Both the position numbers and the translations under genes were made by a program. Positions 59,160 to 64,000 of a stretch of 64,000 bases of DNA are shown here, one piece after another. Under the pieces are notes generated by a model. That model searched no databases. It was not told where the DNA came from and was given only the letters and a program-made list of their open reading frames with translations. The first letter of the stretch is position 1, and every line of letters begins with the position of its first letter. The stretch spans positions 62,001 through 126,000 of the forward strand of contig JAWPGT010000059.1 of the NCBI GenBank assembly GCA_034638255.1. The letters run 5' to 3'. The stretch comes from Coprinus comatus. Taxonomy: Eukaryota; Basidiomycota; Agaricomycetes; Agaricales; Agaricaceae.

Positions 59160-60482
59160 GGAGGGATTGATTGAAAGGAGCTCTATGGACTGGGATTGTT
59201 ACTACATACTTATTGGTATTGGTTGGTTAAATTTGGTTGTAGTGATTCGTACTTGTCTGTACCGTCTTTTGCGTCTTTTGCTGGTAAATGGTGTTTTTGT
59301 CAATGAGAATCAGTTTGTTACTATTTTGTTCGATGTGTTGTGTGAGGTTAAAGCTGAGTTCATTGATCGTGGAAATCGGAGTTGGTAAGTTGATATTTGA
59401 GTGCTTGAGTAGGTATTCTATTACCCCTAGGTTATTATTATTGCATATATAACCGACGCTGATGATTCGCGAGTTCTTGACATACGGACTCCGGGGATAG
59501 TGTAAGCGACCAGTTACGGGACTGCTATGTTTATATGTGAAGTTCATGTGTTAGTCACAAGTTGTCATTGAACTTGATCAATAATATCTTACCGCTACCA
59601 ATCAGGCTATAGTATGAACCAATTATTCTCACAGGCTCGTCGGTATTCCGAATTTATGTATTGGTCTCGTTGGTACTTAGTCAAAGTGTGGATCGCGATA
59701 TGGTCGCTTGGTATATAAATACACTAATTTGAGGGTGAGAGCTCGGAATGATTCAAGATCGGAATCAATTTTGAGTATACTATGACGTCAACCTAGTGCT
59801 AATCACATAGTTGCAATTATGATATACCAGCCTCATTCCACTGGATACCCTTGGAAGGATAAAATTATACGTGGAGTGCATTGCTTCGATTGCTTCGAAT
59901 AACAGGGGATCTCGTCAGAGTGATTGTGGGGCGAGTATATAAGTAGCCCATCGCCTGTAATTCTAGCTAGTTCTGTCTGCTCCAAACTACTATGGGGTGA
60001 GAGTTTTCCAATCCGTCAGAAGGATTTATTGAAGCTAATAGTTTTGAACCAAGCGTTATATTTTCCTGTTTTGCTGGTGAGTTACGGAACAACGTGACCC
60101 GAAGACGCTTTTATTATTCAAATATTCAAGGCTTGTGATTAGACATATTTGCGTGTATTGGAAGCTGCATCATGGCAATCGTAGGTACTGTTGCGGGGTG
60201 TCTTGAGTGTATTATTGGATGTGAGTTTTTTGTGTGATTATTTCTCAATGGGTGTTGACTAGAGTACAGGGATTGCGGGATGTTTGGCGACGATCGCGGA
60301 CTGCTTAACTTGTGGCTGTTGTAGATGAAATGATCGATCAGAATGTACACAAAGCCAAATAAGAAAAATGGAGATTAGATTTGGTGGAATTTTTTTCCTC
60401 TTCTCCTCTTCCTCCCCACTCGCATTCGACAACCTCAAATCCGGGTGGAGAGGAAGACGACATACAAGACATCTTAGCCACA
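59160..60482. other. Intergenic between hydrophobin 2 and the URA2-like gene
   Basis: About 1.3 kb without a supported gene; short frames only. The right end should hold the promoter of the pyrimidine gene. Confidence 0.5.
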
Positions 60483-63400
60483 ATGCCCACAAAAAATGAT
60501 CAGTTGATTATCCGACCCTCTCTTGCTAGAATTACTTCAGACTTTTCCATCCATCCTGCACCCCCCGTCACCGCAGCTGCCATCCGCGACGATGCTTCCG
60601 AGCCTCTTGACGGTGTTTTGGAATTTGCAGACGGCACTTGCTTCCGTGGCATCAGCTTTGGTGCCGAGAAGAAGAGCGTCTCTGGCGAATGTGTATTCCA
60701 AACGGGTTGAGTATTCACTAAGATATCTTTAGAAATGTATCATTTACATCCCCTTGTAGGCATGGTGGGCTACACAGAATCTCTCACAGATCCTTCTTAT
60801 GAAGGTCAAATTCTTGTTCTTACTTACCCGTTAGTGGGTAATTATGGCGTGCCTGAACGCCCTCAGACCCTAGATGATCTCCCCGCTGAATTTGAATCCT
60901 CGCGTATTCACATCGCGGCGCTTATTGTTGGCTACTATTCCCAAGACTACAGCCATTTCCTTGCAAAATCTTCACTTTCTACATGGCTCAAGGAGAATGG
61001 AATTCCTGCTCTTTTCGGTCTTGATACTCGCGCTCTTACCAAAAAAATTCGTGAAAAGGGCTCGATGCTCGGAAGAGTTCTTGCTCGCTCAGACGAACCT
61101 CGCGTTGCAAAACCCAATGGCTACCCCTTGATTTCACAACCTTCCGTCCCATCTACTCCTTACTCCTGGCGCGAGGATTACATCGACATCCCCTTCTCTG
61201 ACCCCAACCAGAAAAATCTCGTCGCAGCCGTATCAATCGCTACTCCACGCGTTTTCGCTCCTACCGATGGTACCCCTCGTCTCCATCCCTCTGGGAGACC
61301 ACTCCGTATTGTTGCCATTGACGTGGGTATGAAATACAACCAAATTCGATGCTTCACGCGACGAGGTGTCGAGGTCAAGGTTGTACCTTGGAACTACGAT
61401 TTCCTCTCAGACCCCGAGCCTTATGATGGTCTTTTCGTCTCTAACGGTCCTGGTGACCCAACTATGGCCAAGGATACTATTGACAGGCTTTCTGTAGCTA
61501 TGAAGAGGGAGGATAAACCTGTCTTCGGTATTTGTCTCGGTCACCAGCTCATCGCGTTGGCTATTGGTGCCAAGACTTCAAAGATGAAGTACGGTAATCG
61601 TGGCCAGAACATTCCTTGTACAGACGCACTCTCCGGTCGCTGTTATATTACCAGTCAAAATCACGGTTACGAGGTTGATTCTACGACTCTTCCAACCGGT
61701 TGGAAGGAGATGTTCAAGAACGCCAACGATGGAAGTAACGAAGGCATATATTGTGAAGACAAACCTTTCTTCTCTGTTCAGTTCCATCCCGAGTCCACTC
61801 CCGGTCCTCGTGACACCGAGTTCCTCTTCGATGTTTTTATCCAAAATGTTGAAGATTGTGTCAAGACGAACACTTTAGTACCCATCAAGATGCCTGGTGG
61901 TAAGAAGGAGGACAATGACAAGCGCATTCCCCGCGCCAAGGTCAGCAAGGTCATCATCCTTGGTTCTGGAGGTCTTTCGATTGGTCAAGCTGGAGAGTTT
62001 GATTACTCTGGATCTCAAGCTATCAAGGCTCTCAAGGAGGAAGGTATCTATACTATCATGGTCAACCCGAACATTGCCACCATCGCTACCTCCAAGGGTC
62101 TTGCCGACAAAGTCTACTTCCTTCCCGTTACACCTGAATTCGTCCGCAAGATCATCAAGTTCGAGAAGCCGGACGGTATCTACGTCACATTCGGTGGCCA
62201 AACTGCTCTCAATGTTGGTATCAAATTGAAGGATGAATTCGCATCCCTTGGTGTTCAAGTGCTTGGTACACCGATTGACACTATCATCACCACCGAGGAT
62301 AGGCAATTGTTCGCTGCTGCCATGGAGGAGATTGGCGAGAAATGTGCGCAGAGTTGTACTGCTACTAATGCCGAGGAAGCTCTTGTTGCAGCGAAGGAGA
62401 TTGGTTATCCTGTCATTGTTCGCGCTGCTTATGCTCTTGGTGGTCTTGGTTCTGGTTTCGCTCAGGATGAGGATCAGTTACGTGCACTTTGCGCAAAGGC
62501 ATTCGCAACAAGTCCTCAGGTGTTGGTTGAGAGGAGTATGAAAGGATGGAAGGAGATTGAGTACGAAGTTGTTCGAGATTGTCGTGATAACTGTATCACT
62601 GTTTGTAACATGGAGGTGTGTATTTTTCCTGTTTCCCCTGCATCGCGCTTCTAAACGATTGTCTTCAGAACTTCGATCCCCTTGGTATTCATACGGGTGA
62701 CTCAATCGTCGTAGCTCCTTCTCAAACTCTTTCCGACTCTGACTATAACATGTTACGAACCACCGCCGTCAACGTCATTCGACACCTCGGAGTTGTTGGA
62801 GAGTGTAATATCCAGTATGCTCTCAACCCTTATTCTCAGGAATATTGCATCATCGAGGTACGCATCTGGATTTCTGCAGCATTGTATATCGTTAATCCAA
62901 TGTAACCTATAGGTCAACGCACGTTTGTCTCGTTCTTCCGCCCTGGCTTCAAAAGCTACCGGTTACCCTCTCGCTTTCATCGCAGCCAAGCTCGGTCTCG
63001 GTATCCCATTGAACGAGATCAAGAACACTGTCACCAAGGTCACTTCTGCATGCTTCGAGCCCAGCTTGGACTACTGCGTCGTTAAGATTCCTAGATGGGA
63101 TTTGAAGAAGTTCAACCGTGTTAGCAGGCTTCTTAGTAGCAACATGAAGAGTGTTGGTGAGGTTATGAGTATTGGTAGGACATTTGAGGAAACGATCCAG
63201 AAAGCAATTAGGGCCATCGATGATCAGTTCCTTGGATTTGCAAAGGTGAGCGGAATATTCATAGCTCAAGATGGTTGGCTAAACTTCATTATAGAATGAT
63301 TATGTCGACGACATTGATGAAGAGTTACTTAATCCGACTGATAAGCGCATGTTTGCCATCTCCGCTGCGTTCCACAAGGGTTACAGTGTCGACAAGATCC

Positions 63401-64000
63401 ACCAGATGACCAACATAGACAGGTGGTTCTTGAATAAACTCGGTAATATCTATAAGATGGAACAACACCTCACGTAAGTCACTGAAAGTCCTTTTTTGTG
63501 TGCTTTTCTGATTTCTGATTATAGTGGACTCACCATCTCTGATATTCCTACTGACATCCTTCGTCAAGCCAAGCAGCTTGGTTTCTCCGATCGTCAACTT
63601 GCTGCTTGCCTAGGTTCAACTGAGTTGGCGGTTCGAGGATTACGTCGGGAGGTTAGCATCGGTCCTTTCGTCAAGCAAATCGACACCGTCGCTGCCGAAT
63701 TCCCAGCATTTACCAACTATCTCTATACTACCTACAACGCTGTGGAACACGATGTATCCTTTGAGGAGCGTGGTGTCATTGTTCTTGGTTCTGGTGTATA
63801 CCGCATTGGTTCTTCCGTCGAATTCGATTGGTGTGCTGTCCGTGCCATTCGTACTTTACGCGACCAAGGACTCCCGACTGTCATGGTGAACTACAATCCC
63901 GAAACTGTCAGTACCGATTACGACGAAGCCGATCGTCTCTACTTCGAAAATATCAGTCTCGAGACGATCCTAGATATCTACGATGCTGAGCAATCTCGAG
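60483..64000 (+). CDS. URA2: Ura2/CAD-like multifunctional pyrimidine enzyme: glutaminase + carbamoyl-phosphate synthase (3' end outside window)
   Basis: First enzyme of pyrimidine synthesis. It makes carbamoyl phosphate from glutamine, bicarbonate and ATP; the fungal protein normally ends with aspartate transcarbamylase. Exons are 60483-60705, 60760-62615, 62669-62857, 62913-63245, 63295-63473 and 63525 to past 64000. The glutaminase domain has [20 protein letters not shown], the nucleophile Cys in [14 protein letters not shown], and His/Glu in [12 protein letters not shown]. The synthetase half starts [20 protein letters not shown] and has ATP-grasp signatures ([60 protein letters not shown]). 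The second synthetase half begins near [20 protein letters not shown]. Having glutaminase and synthetase in one chain points to the pyrimidine, not the arginine, pathway. The start at 60483 is the first in-frame ATG. The transcarbamylase domain is expected downstream but not visible. Confidence 0.93.

Overview
This is a piece of a fungal nuclear genome, almost certainly a mushroom-forming basidiomycete (Agaricomycetes). Nearly every gene is broken by many short GT-AG introns of about 50-80 nt. The gene set is typical of the group: two class I hydrophobins, an AA9 lytic polysaccharide monooxygenase, DUF6535 and DUF3433 membrane proteins, an SRPK-like kinase family, a Zn2Cys6 regulator and a fused CPSase/GATase pyrimidine enzyme. 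No tRNA, rRNA, CRISPR array or prokaryotic feature was seen.

Layout. 0.2-1.5 kb: a three-finger C2H2 protein resembling the Iec1/YY1-like subunit of INO80 (minus strand). 1.5-4.9 kb: no convincing gene. 4.9-6.0 kb: a fumarylacetoacetate-hydrolase family enzyme with an unexpected signal peptide. 6.3-23.4 kb: an RNA-decay neighbourhood. It holds an XRN1-like 5'-3' exoribonuclease (A), a kinase-like gene with a changed catalytic loop, a DUF6535 membrane protein, a decayed fragment of the exosome subunit RRP45, a second and truncated XRN1-like gene (B), an intact RRP45, and TRM112 transcribed divergently from RRP45. 25-28 kb: an AA9 LPMO and a single-exon coiled-coil protein with an internal repeat. 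28.7-31.9 kb: a Tc1/mariner-type DNA transposon with terminal inverted repeats at TA sites. 33.7-39.7 kb: a large Zn2Cys6 transcription factor with a Gln-rich N-terminus. 40.1-42.1 kb: a Rieske plus DUF455 (ferritin-like) fusion. 42.1-43.9 kb: an F-box-like/LRR-like protein. 45.0-48.1 kb: a DUF3433 membrane protein. 48.6-51.5 kb: two decayed SRPK-like kinase copies, tail to tail. 53.4-59.2 kb: beta-tubulin between two class I hydrophobins. 60.5-64.0 kb: the 5' part of the Ura2/CAD-like GATase-CPSase, running off the window.

Main result. The XRN1-RRP45 region looks like a tandem duplication of an [XRN1 -> <- RRP45] unit that then lost opposite genes. Unit 1 keeps a complete XRN1-like gene but has only a scrap of RRP45. 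Unit 2 keeps a complete RRP45 but has a frameshifted, truncated XRN1-like gene. The kinase and DUF6535 genes sit inside unit 1. Exon structures were read by eye from splice sites and family resemblance, so individual junctions may be a few bases off. Family names come from recognition of motifs, not from a database search.
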